From: Planctomycetia bacterium
GTDB lineage: Bacteria > Planctomycetota > Brocadiia > Brocadiales > Brocadiaceae
Length of the DNA: 64,000 nt
Assembly: GCA_015075005.1 (NCBI GenBank)
Contig: JABTVC010000002.1
Coordinates: forward strand, 1,470,259-1,534,258
Direction of reading: 5' to 3'
Shown: in pieces, positions 10,482-20,004 of the stretch
Layout of the letters: every line of letters starts with the position of its first letter
Position numbering within the stretch: the stretch's first letter is position 1
Program-made: the position numbers and the translations under genes
Notes under the pieces: model-generated
Told to the model about the DNA's origin: nothing
Databases searched by the model: none
Seen by the model: the letters and a program-made list of their open reading frames with translations, nothing else

Positions 10482-11021
10482 ATGAACAAAGAGAAGTTAT
10501 TTAAAGTTTATTCTGAAATCTATGCGACCAATTTTGGTTTCATGTCATGCATAGAGCAGTGTGACGGGAGATGTGAGCAAAAGCCGTTATCCGTGCTCTT
10601 GCCGTATGAAGATGAATTTATCTTTATACGGAGTGGTAAACACATAGCTAACGAAACGCTCACATTACCGGCCGGTACCCTCGAAATCATTGGCAATATG
10701 TGTAATTTTACCGATGGCGCGCAGTGCTTTATTCACGCACATCGTCCCATTGCCTGCCGTTTGTACCCATTTTATCCGAATTTGACCGTTGAGGGGGACT
10801 TAGAACTGCTCATGGATGAATTTTGCCCCCTAACGGAATCATTGATGAAGGACAAAACCTATGTATCGAATATCGTGTCGGCATTAAACAAGCTCGTCCC
10901 ATTAATCAACAAGGATTACTGGAAGATACTGGGGCAGATACCATCGCATCTCTGGGATGACACCTGCACAGAAAGACGTGTATGTATATTGGTAAAGGAT
11001 TTGCAACGGACAGACTCATGA
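10482..11021 (+). CDS. YkgJ-family Cys-cluster protein
   Basis: A 179-residue cytoplasmic protein with the Cys pattern of the YkgJ (UPF0153) zinc- or iron-chelating family: MSCIEQCDGRC at 21-31, CNF near 72, QCFIHAHRPIACRLYPFYP at about 80-100, and a later CPL. The family binds metal through these cysteines; its cellular role is poorly known. It stands alone between the parvulin and NHL genes on the same strand, with about 100 bp on the left and 65 bp on the right. Confidence 0.8.
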   Translation: MNKEKLFKVYSEIYATNFGFMSCIEQCDGRCEQKPLSVLLPYEDEFIFIRSGKHIANETLTLPAGTLEIIGNMCNFTDGAQCFIHAHRPIACRLYPFYPNLTVEGDLELLMDEFCPLTESLMKDKTYVSNIVSALNKLVPLINKDYWKILGQIPSHLWDDTCTERRVCILVKDLQRTDS

Positions 11022-11085
11022 TGGTTTTCAAAACGGATAGCGCAAGCGTCTCAGGGTACCTAATTTCAGAAAGGAATATATTCGT

Positions 11086-12336
11086 ATGACAAAAATGAAG
11101 ATTTTGACTGTGTGTATTGTAATCCTGATGGTGTCGGTATTCTCAGGAATGAGGGCAGATACCTCGGCATCTGGCTTGCAGAAGGAAATGTTTCTGTTCA
11201 AGTTTGGTTCATTTGGTAAAAAAAATGGAAAATTTAAAAATCCTACAGATATAGCTACGGATAGTACGAGTAACATGTACGTCGCAGATTCAAAAAATAA
11301 CCGCATACAGGTGTTTGATTCATCCGGTAGTTTCCTTCGCACGTTCGGTTTCTTCGGCAGCAAAAAAGGAGAGTTTTATTTTCCATTTAGCGTAGCAGTG
11401 GATAGCGCCGACAATGTCTGTGTTGCAGATACATACAATCACCGTATCCAGATATTCGACTCATCAGGGGTTTTTATCCGTCAGTTTGGTTCTTTTGGCA
11501 GCAGCAATAGTGAGTTTTATTATCCTCAGGGTGTCGCAACAGACAGTGAAAATAATATTTATGTTGCCGACACATATAATAACCGCATTCAGGTGTTCCG
11601 TTCATCCGGCGATTTGATGCGTACGTTTGGTTCTTCGGGTAAAGAAAAGGGGAAGTTTGATAAGCCAACGAGTGTGGCAATAGACAGTTTAGGAAACATT
11701 TACATTGCCGATACTTTCAACCATCGTATTCAGGTATTCGATTCAGCAGGTAGATTCCTCCGTGAGTTCGGCTCACAAGGCGCGGGGAATGGAGATTTTT
11801 ATTATCCATTTGGTATTGCAACAGATAGTACAGGCACTGTCTATGTTGCTGATACCTATAATTACCGCATTCAGGTATTCGATTCAGCAGGAAAGTTTCT
11901 CCGCAAGTTTGGCACTTCCGGTACGGGAAATGGGCAGTTTAATTATCCACAGGGTATAACAACCGATGGCACAGGCAAGGTTTATGTTGCCGATTCAAAC
12001 AATAACCGTATTCAGGTATTTGAAGTAAAAGCAGTTTGTGTGGCCACCGCAATGACGTCATCCCCGCCGGAGCTTACACTTGATCGAAAAGAGAGCGACA
12101 CCGTAACGATTTTGGTAACTGGTGAAGACGGTTGCCTGGCAGCTAATGATGTGGTAAAGGCAAAGGTTGATAAGAGTGGAAGGAGTCTCATAAAAATATT
12201 ACCAAAGAATAAAACGGCAAATAAAGAGGGTGAAGCCGTGTTTAAGATTAAAGCCAGGAATAAGACCGGCAGTACAACGATTACATTTACGGATGGCAGT
12301 CTGGAGACAACGCTAACTGTAACGGTTGTAGAATAA
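11086..12336 (+). CDS. secreted NHL-repeat beta-propeller protein
   Basis: 416 residues with a signal peptide of about 25 residues, preceded by an AAGGAA ribosome-binding site. Residues 40-310 hold six NHL repeats, each with the pattern G..F..P..(I/V)A.D....(I/V)YVAD..N.RIQVF...G, enough for a six-bladed propeller. The last 100 residues (from about CVATAMTSSPPELTLD) form a predicted Ig-like or invasin-like domain. NHL propellers bind proteins, peptides or polysaccharides; an extracellular or periplasmic binding role is inferred. The nucleotide sequence of the repeats is itself similar, a likely product of internal duplication. Confidence 0.9.
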   Translation: MTKMKILTVCIVILMVSVFSGMRADTSASGLQKEMFLFKFGSFGKKNGKFKNPTDIATDSTSNMYVADSKNNRIQVFDSSGSFLRTFGFFGSKKGEFYFPFSVAVDSADNVCVADTYNHRIQIFDSSGVFIRQFGSFGSSNSEFYYPQGVATDSENNIYVADTYNNRIQVFRSSGDLMRTFGSSGKEKGKFDKPTSVAIDSLGNIYIADTFNHRIQVFDSAGRFLREFGSQGAGNGDFYYPFGIATDSTGTVYVADTYNYRIQVFDSAGKFLRKFGTSGTGNGQFNYPQGITTDGTGKVYVADSNNNRIQVFEVKAVCVATAMTSSPPELTLDRKESDTVTILVTGEDGCLAANDVVKAKVDKSGRSLIKILPKNKTANKEGEAVFKIKARNKTGSTTITFTDGSLETTLTVTVVE

Positions 12337-12478
12337 GGGAATTCTATGGTTAAATCAGGCGGCAGGCAGTTTTTTCTTTGTGCGGGCTGTGACAATTTTA
12401 CTATCAGGTTGAATTTTCCTGGTTCGTCGGTCTTTGTTGTCAGGCCATAAATTCAAAATTTATTAAACTGCAAAGCAC

Positions 12479-14098
12479 ATGGGCGTGGAAGTTTTACAAA
12501 TAGCCGGAATACCCGTTTCTTTCTCCAGCGAAATTGATTTAAAAAAGATCGTTTCTGCCAATACGTTAGAGACCTACCAACTCTTCAGATTAAATCTCGA
12601 GGCGCACAAATTATCGCTCCTCCCGGCATTTGACACCTTACTTTCCCTCAACCTCTCACGCGGAATCGTCCCCTTTGAACACCAGATAAATTCCGTAAAA
12701 AAGCTCCTGGGCAGGTTCAGGGGCAGGGGAATGCTTTGCGACGAGGTGGGGTCTCGGCAAGACCATCGAGGCATCCCTTGCCATGCTCGAACTTATTACC
12801 AGGGGGTTAATCAAAATTCGGGTGCGATCAAACAAGAGGCCTTCGACCTCATTATCGTTGACGAGGCACACCACCTTAAAAATGCCAATACCGTCGGTTG
12901 GAAATTCGTCAATTCACTCAAGAAAAAGTACATCTTCCTCCTCACCGCAACCCCGGTGCAAAACAATCTCGAAGAACTATTCAACCTCGTAACGCTTGTA
13001 TATCCTGGTGAGCTTGGCACCCTGAAATCCTTCAGGAAAAACTTCATTTCCTCCGGAGACCGTCTTACGCCGAAAAACTACGAGCAGTTAAGGTCTCTCC
13101 TCGGAGAACTCATCATACGCAACCGGCGTGCAACGAGCGATGTGAAATTTACGAAAAGATACGCTAAAACCATACGCATTCAACTGAGCGAGGAGGAGGT
13201 GGCATTGTATGCATCCGTATCGGACGTGGTGAGGAATCAATATAAAGGTTCGCCTCAACAAGTCAAAATGGCACTGCGCATCCTCCAGGAAGAGATTGGG
13301 AGCATACCGCCTGCAGCCGTGTCTACCCTTGAAAGCCTCAAAGACAAGCTGCCTGAAAGCGCTCAAATCTCCCGACTTATCGAACAATGCAACCTCTTGA
13401 CCTTTTCCGAAAAGGTCAAGAGGTTGATTGACATTATTCATAGTACGCCTGACAAGGTTATCATTTTTACCAAATTCAGGGCATCGCATACCGCAATAAT
13501 GGCAGCGCTGGAAAAACACGGTATCCGGTATTCGGCCTTGCGTGGTGGGCTTACCCGGCATGAAAAAGAGAAATCCATCAAGGAGTTTCAGCACACCTCA
13601 AAGGCCCTTGTATCGACCGATGTGGGCAGTGAAGGAAGAAACCTCCAGTTCTGCAACCACATCATCAACTTCGACCTCCCCTGGAATCCCATGAAGATAG
13701 AACAGCGGATCGGAAGGATATCCCGCATCGGACAGGACAAGGAAGTACACGTCACCAACCTATCCGCAAAGGACACGATTGAAGACCATATTCTGTACCT
13801 GCTCGACGCCAAGATAAACATGTTCGAACTTGTCATCGGGGAGATTGACGTTATCCTGGGAAGGCTGGATGATGAGACGGATTTTGAGACGCTCATTATG
13901 GACGTCTGGACAAAATCCCCGGACATAAAGCAATTCGAAAACGAAATCGCCCAACTAGGCGAAGACCTGCTGGCTGCAAAGCAGAAATACTCTACGTTAA
14001 AGAACACAGAAGACAAGATATTTGGCGACCAGTTTAACACAGCTGTTGCAGAGAAGACGGCAAGGGAGGACCCCGAAGATGAGCACCGCGATTCTTGA
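12479..14098 (+). pseudogene. SNF2 (HepA-like) helicase, internal deletion and frameshifts
   Basis: The C-terminal two thirds is a recognisable superfamily 2 Swi2/Snf2 ATPase: DEAHHLKN, LTATPVQNN, and the C-lobe with VIIFTKFRASHTA, STDVGSEGRNLQF and EQRIGRISRIGQ. The N-lobe is broken. At about 12738 the text reads as CDEVG in one frame and continues as a Walker A (LGKT) only after removing one G from a GGGG run. The readable frame then continues ITRGLIK and jumps almost at once to the DEAH segment, so roughly 100 residues with motif Ia are missing. Without motif Ia and an in-frame Walker A the product cannot be an active translocase. The zinc-ribbon gene follows immediately. Confidence 0.8.
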
Positions 14099-14110
14099 AA
14101 AATTTCTTAT

Positions 14111-14914
14111 TTGTCGGGGTTTCAGATTGTCATGAAGGTAATCCAGTCCGAGTCAATGAGAACTTTTACCTTTCTGGATCACGGCAAAGACGGTGCAAAG
14201 AAGATAGAGACAAAGATTTCACCCTTTCAGCCATACAATTTCAGGATATGGACGTTTGCCTTTAAGGTGCGCGTGACAACGGATATCATCGAAGACCATT
14301 TGTACGCGGTATCCATTGATGCCCGCACGCTGAAGGTGGTCAAGAACTTCACCGAATACCTTGACAAATTCCAGCATCTCCCGCATTACGAGGAAGGCAT
14401 TCCTGACCATCACCCCCAGGATTTCCAAAGATATTATCAGTTAGCCCTTGACTGCGTGAAACAGAAGTTAACGAGCCTGATTGCCAGGAAAAAACAGGAG
14501 GCAACGGATCTGAAGCTAAAAGAGACAGAGCGCATCAAAAAATACTACGATACCCTCAATGAAGAGGTGGAAGAGGCATTGGAAAGGAAGGCAGGAGACC
14601 ACGAAGCCGTGCTAGAAATCCAGTCAAAACAAAGGGCCATACTCATGCAGAGGCAATCGGCCCTGGGCGACATAGAATTCCGGTACAAAATGAGCGCAGG
14701 CATGTCCCTGGTATCCGTACTGGTTACCAACTACCCTTGCTACGTCTCAAAGGCAAGTGTGTCCTCAACCATGCAACCGTCCGGGTACGACATCATCTGT
14801 AACCCCCTCTTCAAGCGTTTCGAGCCGTTGATTTGCCCAACCTGTAAAAACCAGAGCTACGCCCTGAACTTCCTCTGCACGGGCATTCGGTGCCAGAACT
14901 GCTTCAAAAATTAA
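14111..14914 (+). CDS. coiled-coil zinc-ribbon protein, helicase partner
   Basis: About 267 residues. The N-terminal 110 are a mixed alpha/beta region, 120-190 is a charged coiled coil (LIARKKQEATDLK onward), and the C-terminus is a zinc ribbon with CPTC and CQNC pairs. An ATG at 14079, overlapping the helicase 3' end, starts another frame (MSTAILEKFLICRGF) that joins this one if a single base in a GGGG run is shifted, so the true start may be 14079. The overlap suggests a two-gene operon. I do not recognise a named family. The last 267 bp are repeated at 24327. Confidence 0.6.
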   Translation: MSGFQIVMKVIQSESMRTFTFLDHGKDGAKKIETKISPFQPYNFRIWTFAFKVRVTTDIIEDHLYAVSIDARTLKVVKNFTEYLDKFQHLPHYEEGIPDHHPQDFQRYYQLALDCVKQKLTSLIARKKQEATDLKLKETERIKKYYDTLNEEVEEALERKAGDHEAVLEIQSKQRAILMQRQSALGDIEFRYKMSAGMSLVSVLVTNYPCYVSKASVSSTMQPSGYDIICNPLFKRFEPLICPTCKNQSYALNFLCTGIRCQNCFKN

Positions 14915-15219
14915 ACCTTTCCTTTTTGCAGCCAATACGCCTAATTGGAAGGGGAAAAGTATGCAGAGGACGATACTAACTTCCGGCAATATTCATTGAC
15001 TTGAAATAAAAGGGCGGTACTTTTGTAGAGCCCTGCCATTCTGCCTTATTGCCGATTGCTACTATGTTATTAAATTCTTCAAAAACGTTTCCCGCAATCA
15101 TGCAGTCCTTTACCCTGCCCACAATTTCACCATTCTCAATGAGGTAGCCGAGATCAACGTTTACGGAGAATTCTCCTGCCAGGATGTTGCTCTGACCGCC
15201 CCCGAGTACCTGATCCACC
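14648..15219. repeat. direct repeat copy A (572 bp)
   Basis: This segment matches 24327-24898 in the same orientation, beginning at CAGAGGCAATCGG and ending at CTGATCCACC. It covers the 3' end of the zinc-ribbon gene and the 3' end of a tldE-like gene on the minus strand. The right half is almost identical between copies apart from a few indels; the left half carries about a dozen substitutions. Both gene ends read cleanly in this copy but not in copy B. The two copies bracket a 9.1-kb block. Confidence 0.9.
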
Positions 15220-15230
15220 CTTACATTCAT
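14976..15230 (-). pseudogene. tldE/pmbA 3' fragment
   Basis: About 80 codons corresponding to the C-terminus of a TldE/PmbA protein: VDQVLGGGQSNILAGEFSVN, then DLGYLIENGEIVGRVKDCM and a final FKSMNIAGS. The remainder of the gene is absent here; the homology ends at 15219, next to an ISL3 transposase fragment. It shows how the C-terminus of the nearly complete tldE at 24655-25962 should read, which reveals small indels in that copy. Confidence 0.85.
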
Positions 15231-15244
15231 GCAGTAAAAAGCAT

Positions 15245-15763
15245 GTGCCGCATGTCAAGATAGTCTTTGACCTGTTTCATGTAGTATCAGGTTTGGTAAA
15301 GTTATTGACGAGGTACGAAATGCTGAATACCAAAAAGCGTCGAAAGAGAACAAGGACGTCTTCAAAGGGTTCAAAATATCTTTTGTTAAAAACAAACGAA
15401 ATATTCGCAGGAAAACACCAGGAACATCTCAAACAGCTCTTGTCACTCAATGAAACAATAAATACCGTTCTGATTCTTAAAGACAAACTCAAACATATTT
15501 GACTTATACCTCACGGACGTGGGCGAGAAAGCCATTGACGAATGGTACTCTTAGCGAAAACGGTAAACCATTCTGTTGTGCATAAGTTTGCGAACATGCT
15601 TATGAAACACAGCTATGGAATCTTGAATCACTGTGACTATAAAATTCATACGAGTAAACTCGAAGGGGTTAATAATAAGATCAAGGTTATCAAAAGAAAA
15701 GCTTATGGATTTCATGACGAACGGTACTTTTCATTAAAAATTATACAAGCTTTTGCAAACTAA
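15245..15763 (+). pseudogene. ISL3-family transposase C-terminal fragment
   Basis: Three frames together spell the C-terminal part of an ISL3 (IS204/IS1001/IS1165) DDE transposase: HVKIVFDLFHVVSG, then EHLKQLLSLNETIN, then LAKTVNHSVVHKFANMLMKH and SKLEGVNNKIKVIKRKAYG. The end GFHDERYFSLKI followed by a stop is characteristic of this family. The N-terminal half is missing and there are at least two frameshifts, so it cannot transpose. It starts within about 25 bp of the end of repeat copy A and probably marks a recombination endpoint. Confidence 0.8.
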
Positions 15764-16071
15764 TTTGGAGAAGAACCAAATATTTGTTGAACAGGATGAG
15801 GATAGACAGGAAAACTGATCAATCATGTTTGAATGACTGGGAAAGAAGTTCCAACGATATATCATCGAATACCTCATACGCGAACACAAGCACGCCGTGC
15901 TGAGCCGGGTAAGGATGGGTTAAGCGGATAGAATCCATCAATGCCTTTTCTTGTTGGTTGTGCTTCGCCCAACCTCTAATTGACACCTCGAACTTCTCAA
16001 GAAGAATAGAAACAAGGTATCTACAGACCCATCGGACCGAAAGACCCAGGAACTGCTTGAAAATCATTGCA
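15764..16071. other. unassigned stretch with one short minus-strand frame
   Basis: This gap holds a minus-strand frame at 15819-16067 (82 codons, with the segment THPYPAQHGVLVFAYEVFDD). It has a plausible amino-acid composition but no recognised family. It may be the remnant of an adjacent mobile or restriction gene. No promoter, RNA or repeat is evident. Confidence 0.3.
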
Positions 16072-16205
16072 CAAAAAACATATCAATCCTCGAACCGTTA
16101 AAAACCAGAATTAAAGCAACGGATGAATTAATAAATGAAATTGTGTATAGGCTGTATGGATTAGCGGAAGAAATTAAGGTTGTTAAAGGCGTGGTATCTT
16201 GGTGA
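16072..16205 (+). pseudogene. restriction-modification enzyme C-terminal remnant
   Basis: About 43 codons reading NISILEPLKTRIKATDELIN, then EIVYRLYGLAEEIKVVKG, ending in a stop. The TDELI..IVY.LYGL.EEEI..V.G pattern is the usual C-terminal tail of Eco57I/type IIG and PglX-like methyltransferase-restriction proteins. The catalytic part is absent. I assign it to that group by this tail alone. Confidence 0.5.
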
Positions 16206-16318
16206 AGTCTATTATAATTATCAAAATCAGGTATAATTGTAGCAATTCTGTGATAAAATTTATCCAATAAATAGAGTCTGGCAATATAACAATATTATTG
16301 AAGCAGGGGTGACGAAAA

Positions 16319-16452
16319 ATGACGGTAAAAGAACTGATAAAAGGAGATCGATAAACCCCCGGAAAATCTTCTCTCAGAAGTTTTTGACTTTATCCAATTT
16401 TAGAAAGTAAAGAGAAAAAATATCCTTATAAAAGCTTCTCAGGATTTATCCG
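16319..16452 (+). pseudogene. DUF2281-like antitoxin remnant
   Basis: ATG followed by MTVKELIK, then (after one-base shifts) PENLLSEVFDFIQF and LESKEKKY. This is the pattern of DUF2281 proteins (MTVKELLKEIEKLPEDLLEEVLDFIEFL), often found next to PIN-domain toxins. Two or more indels break the frame. No toxin gene follows. Confidence 0.5.
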
Positions 16453-17080
16453 CTTCAGCATTTCAAAAATTTGGGATAACGAAGAGGATACAATATATGA
16501 CAACCTATAATAAAGGGATATTGTCGTTGTCCCTTTCCCTTTAGCGATCAAGATAACTTTCAGGAGCATTCCCGATTTTTGTAACCGTTTATGTGATTGG
16601 GGCAAAACAACACTGTCAGGGGTTAATACTGCTGTACGTTTCATTAAAACATGGCAGAAGTCACAAAAACCGAGGAATGTGCCCGGAACAACCCCACACA
16701 AGGGCATGAAAGCTGCAAGGGATGTGACAAGCCTGTCCACCGCTGGCGGGGGATTAAGGGGGTGGAATTGCCTGCGTAGGGATCTGGGAGGCTTATAACA
16801 TGAATAGTCATAACTTTTTCTTCTCATTTTCCTACGCTCTGCGTGGAAATGCATGTTACGAAATAGGATAAAATTGTCCTTTGGCTGTCTGCTGGAGCGT
16901 GGGAAAGAGGGCAAATTTGTTTTTATAATAAAGGGTAGTTGAATTGATGGAGAAATCCGGTCCACCCCTGCACCCCTGCCCCCCGCCAGCGGGGGACATA
17001 GTTTGAAATCAGGATTTAAGAATAAAATGTTACTGTAGTGATAAGCATATTGAATATATCCGATTCCAAAAATTATTTAA
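16453..17080. other. non-coding stretch with GC-rich inverted repeats
   Basis: No supported gene in 630 bp. It contains a GC-rich palindrome at 16980-16995 (CCCCCGC, CA, GCGGGGG) and a related inverted GCTGGCGGGGG at about 16741-16751. A run at 16616-16740 has the look of decayed coding DNA but no readable family. Presumably a graveyard of insertions between the mobile remnants and the efflux cluster. Confidence 0.4.
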
Positions 17081-17092
17081 TTGAGTGTTTTA

Positions 17093-18082
17093 ATGAAAGT
17101 CAAAAAGAAAATAGCGCTATTGATGCTGTTACCAATTGTAATAGGGATTGTAATTTATTGGTACACTGAGAGCTGGGTGGGCAGGGTTAAGGACGAAATT
17201 GACGTGTCGGGGAATATTGAGGTTACTGATGTTGCTGTGAGTTTTAGAATCTCTGGCTGGGTCGAAGAACGACTGGTTGATGAGGGAGAAACAGTTAGTG
17301 CTGGTCAGATAATTGCCAGATTGAGAGTACTGAATTAGCACAGGAAGTTTTACTTTACAGAGCAGAAGTAAATGCTGCCAGGGCCGCCTTCGAAGAGCTG
17401 GAAACCGGTTACAGAACTGAGGAATAGAGGAGGAGGAAGCGGTAGTCAGAAGCAAAGGGTTGATTTAGGCCGACTCAGCGCTGATTATAAACGTCAGGAA
17501 AAGCTATATGAAGGGAAAATAATTTCTACACGTGATTTTGAAGCTGTAAAAGCGGATTACGATGCGGCAGAAGCAAGGTATCGTGAGGTTAATAAAACTC
17601 GTACTCTTTGAGAAAGGGCCTCGCAAGGAAAAATTGATAAGGCAAGGGCAGATCTGCAGCGGCCAGAGCGGCACTGAGATTGGCGAAAACACGGCTGGGA
17701 TACACAACCATTAAATCATCGATTCCCGGTATTGTCCTGTCCAAAAACGTAGAACCGGGTGAATACGTATCTCCCGGCACACCTGTTGTAATCATTGGCA
17801 ACCTGAATGATATCTGGCTTAGGGCATATATAAACGAGACAGATCTGGGAAGGATTAAAGTTGGTCAAAAAGTACACATCACAACGGATACATATCCTGA
17901 AAAGATTTATGAAGGCCATGTTTCCTTCATAGCTTCAGAGGCTGAGTTTACCCAAGAACGTCCAAACAAAAGAAGAACGGGTAAAACTCGTTTATCGCAT
18001 TAAAATAGAGGTTTATAATCCGGAAATGGAACTCAAGCCAGGCATGCCTGCGGATGGAAAAATACTGTTGAAAACAGAATAA
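17093..18082 (+). pseudogene. HlyD-type membrane fusion protein (YbhG-like), frameshifted
   Basis: From the ATG at 17093 the first 80 codons give a membrane anchor and the first biotinyl-lipoyl-like half (VSFRISGWVEERLVDEGETV). The frame breaks after IIARL, resumes as a coiled-coil hairpin in other frames (SADYKRQEKLYEGKIISTRD), and ends with the second barrel part (GYTTIKSSIPGIVLSKNVEP, then AYINETDLGRIKVGQKVHIT) and ELKPGMPADGKI. At least four indels. It is the adaptor of an efflux ABC system whose ATPases and permeases follow in the order ybhG-ybhF-ybhS-ybhR. Confidence 0.8.
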
Positions 18083-18087
18083 GAAAT

Positions 18088-19010
18088 ATGATTATTGATA
18101 CCATAAGAACTGAAAATTTAACAAAATTGTTTAATAATCTGAAAGCCGTAGACAATCTTACACTAAAAGTTGCCGAAGGAGAAATATTTGGGCTTGTAGG
18201 TCCTGATGGTGCAGGAAAAACCACTGTTATGCGACTTCTCACATCTATCATGGACCCAACTTCTGGCGCTGCATGGATTGCCGGAAACATACAGTAAAAA
18301 GATGCCGAATTGATTAAAGAAGAGATTGGTTATATGAGTCAGAGGTTTGGTCTATACCCGACCTCTCAGTAATAGAAAACATAAATTTCTATGCAGATAT
18401 ATACAGTGTTCCTCGAAGGAAGGAAGGAAAAAATTGAAGAACTTCTGAATTCAGCAATCTCACGCCGTTTAGGAAACGACTCGCCGGTAACCTTTCGGGT
18501 GGCATGAAACAAAAAGCTTGGACTCTGTGCACTTATTCATACACCCAAAGTTCTCTTCTGGATGAACCTACAAATGGCGTAGATCTGTTGTCACGCCGTG
18601 ATTTCTGGAGAATTCTGTACCAGCTTTTGAGAAAAATGTAACCATCTTTGTGTCCACGGCCTACCTGGATGAGGCGGAAAGATGCACAAGGATAGGACTT
18701 ATTCACAAAGGAAAGCTGCTTAGTATCGTGCATTCCCCGCAGAAGTGAAAAATTGATGCACAGGTCAGTAATTGAGATCCGCACTTCTGATTCCAGGAAA
18801 GCCCGTCTCCTGTTGCGTGAAAAGTTAAAAGCAGATTCAGTCGGCCTTTTCGGAGACAAAATACACATAGTGACAAAAAATCCTGATACGGACACAAAGG
18901 AAACAGAAAAAATATTAAACACTGCCGGAGTAAGAATCAAAGGTATCCGTACCATTGAACCATCACTTGAGGATGTCTTTGTCTCTGTCCTTGCCAGCCA
19001 AAATGAGTAA
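18088..19010 (+). pseudogene. ABC transporter ATPase (first YbhF-like half), frameshifted
   Basis: The start follows the HlyD stop by 5 bp. Walker A appears as GPDGAGKTT, preceded by IFGLVG; the frame stops at 18297. Later frames give Q-loop residues (GYMSQRFGLYP), a partial signature region near 18500 (NLSGGMKQK), Walker B-like LDEPTNGVD with a preceding indel, and a C-terminal regulatory part ending SLEDVFVSVL. At least four indels make it non-functional as read. The second ATPase overlaps its end by 8 bp. Confidence 0.8.
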
Positions 19011-20004
19011 AGTAATGGATATGAACGCCATTGATGATAAAAAAGCTGTAGTTGTAGTGGGTCTTGAGAGGCGTTTCGGTGATTTCCTGGCCGTAGATAG
19101 CATTAGTTTTGAGGTTTTCAAAGGAGAGATTTTCGGATTCATTGGGCCTAACGGAGCAGGCAAGTCTACAACGATACGTATGCTATGTGGAATCCTTGCC
19201 CCGACCGGAGGAAGCGGTACAGTTGGCGGGTTTGACATACGTACCGAGCCGGAAAAGATCAAAGAAAACATCGGATATATGAGCCAGAAGTTTTCTCTTT
19301 ATGAAGATCTAACCGTAGAGGAAAACATTGATTTCTACAGTGGAATCTATTGTATACCCGCAGAGAAGAAAAAAAGAAGAAAAGAATGGATTATTGATAT
19401 GGCAGGGCTTAAGGATCACCGCCATTCTCAAACAGCTATCTTGTCAGGAGGCTGGAAGCAGAGGTTGGCACTGGGTTGTGCTATCTTGCACGAGCCTTCG
19501 ATAATCTTTCTTGATGAACCCACCTCCGGAGTAGACCCGATAAGCCGCCGCCAGTTCTGGGACCTGATATATGAACTATCAGGTAGTGGCGTTACGATAT
19601 TCGTGACAACTCACTATATGGATGAAGCCGAATATTGCGACAGAATAGGGCTGATCTACAGGGGGAAACTGATTGCCATAGGATCTCCGGAATATCTTAA
19701 GACCGAACTCATGAAAGAGGATATCCTGGAAGTGGCATGTGACAGGTCACAGGATGCAATGGATCAAATTGGCGGACTACCGGATATAAAAGAAGTGACC
19801 CTGTTCGGAAACGGGCTTCATGTTGTAACCGGTAATGCGGCATCAGCAGAAAAATCAATTCGTAACCTGCTTGCCGGGCAAAATTATGTAGTGACGAGTA
19901 TTGAGAAAGTCGTTCCGTCCATGGAAGACGTGTTTATTTCACTCATAGAAGCTACGATCGTGAGCATCAAAGAGGGATCAAAGATGGGGTTTGAACCGGA
20001 TTAA
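19003..20004 (+). CDS. ABC transporter ATPase (second YbhF-like half), intact
   Basis: A complete ATPase of 333 residues from the ATG at 19003. Motifs: Walker A GPNGAGKST, Q-loop YMSQKFSLYEDL, signature with the slight variant LSGGWKQR, Walker B IIFLDEPTSGVD, and the switch His in VTTHYMDEAEYC. The C-terminus ends with the usual SMEDVFISLIE. It is the only intact gene of the five-gene efflux cluster, overlapping both neighbours. In E. coli the two ATPase halves are fused as YbhF; here they are separate. It should energise drug or cation export with the downstream permeases, if these were intact. Confidence 0.9.
   Translation: MSKVMDMNAIDDKKAVVVVGLERRFGDFLAVDSISFEVFKGEIFGFIGPNGAGKSTTIRMLCGILAPTGGSGTVGGFDIRTEPEKIKENIGYMSQKFSLYEDLTVEENIDFYSGIYCIPAEKKKRRKEWIIDMAGLKDHRHSQTAILSGGWKQRLALGCAILHEPSIIFLDEPTSGVDPISRRQFWDLIYELSGSGVTIFVTTHYMDEAEYCDRIGLIYRGKLIAIGSPEYLKTELMKEDILEVACDRSQDAMDQIGGLPDIKEVTLFGNGLHVVTGNAASAEKSIRNLLAGQNYVVTSIEKVVPSMEDVFISLIEATIVSIKEGSKMGFEPD

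Noticed and set aside
11414-11959. Alternative frames inside the NHL gene
   Set aside because: They arise from the near-identical DNA of the six repeats.
14219-14730. Minus-strand frames inside the zinc-ribbon gene
   Set aside because: Shadows of the plus-strand gene, without ribosome-binding sites.
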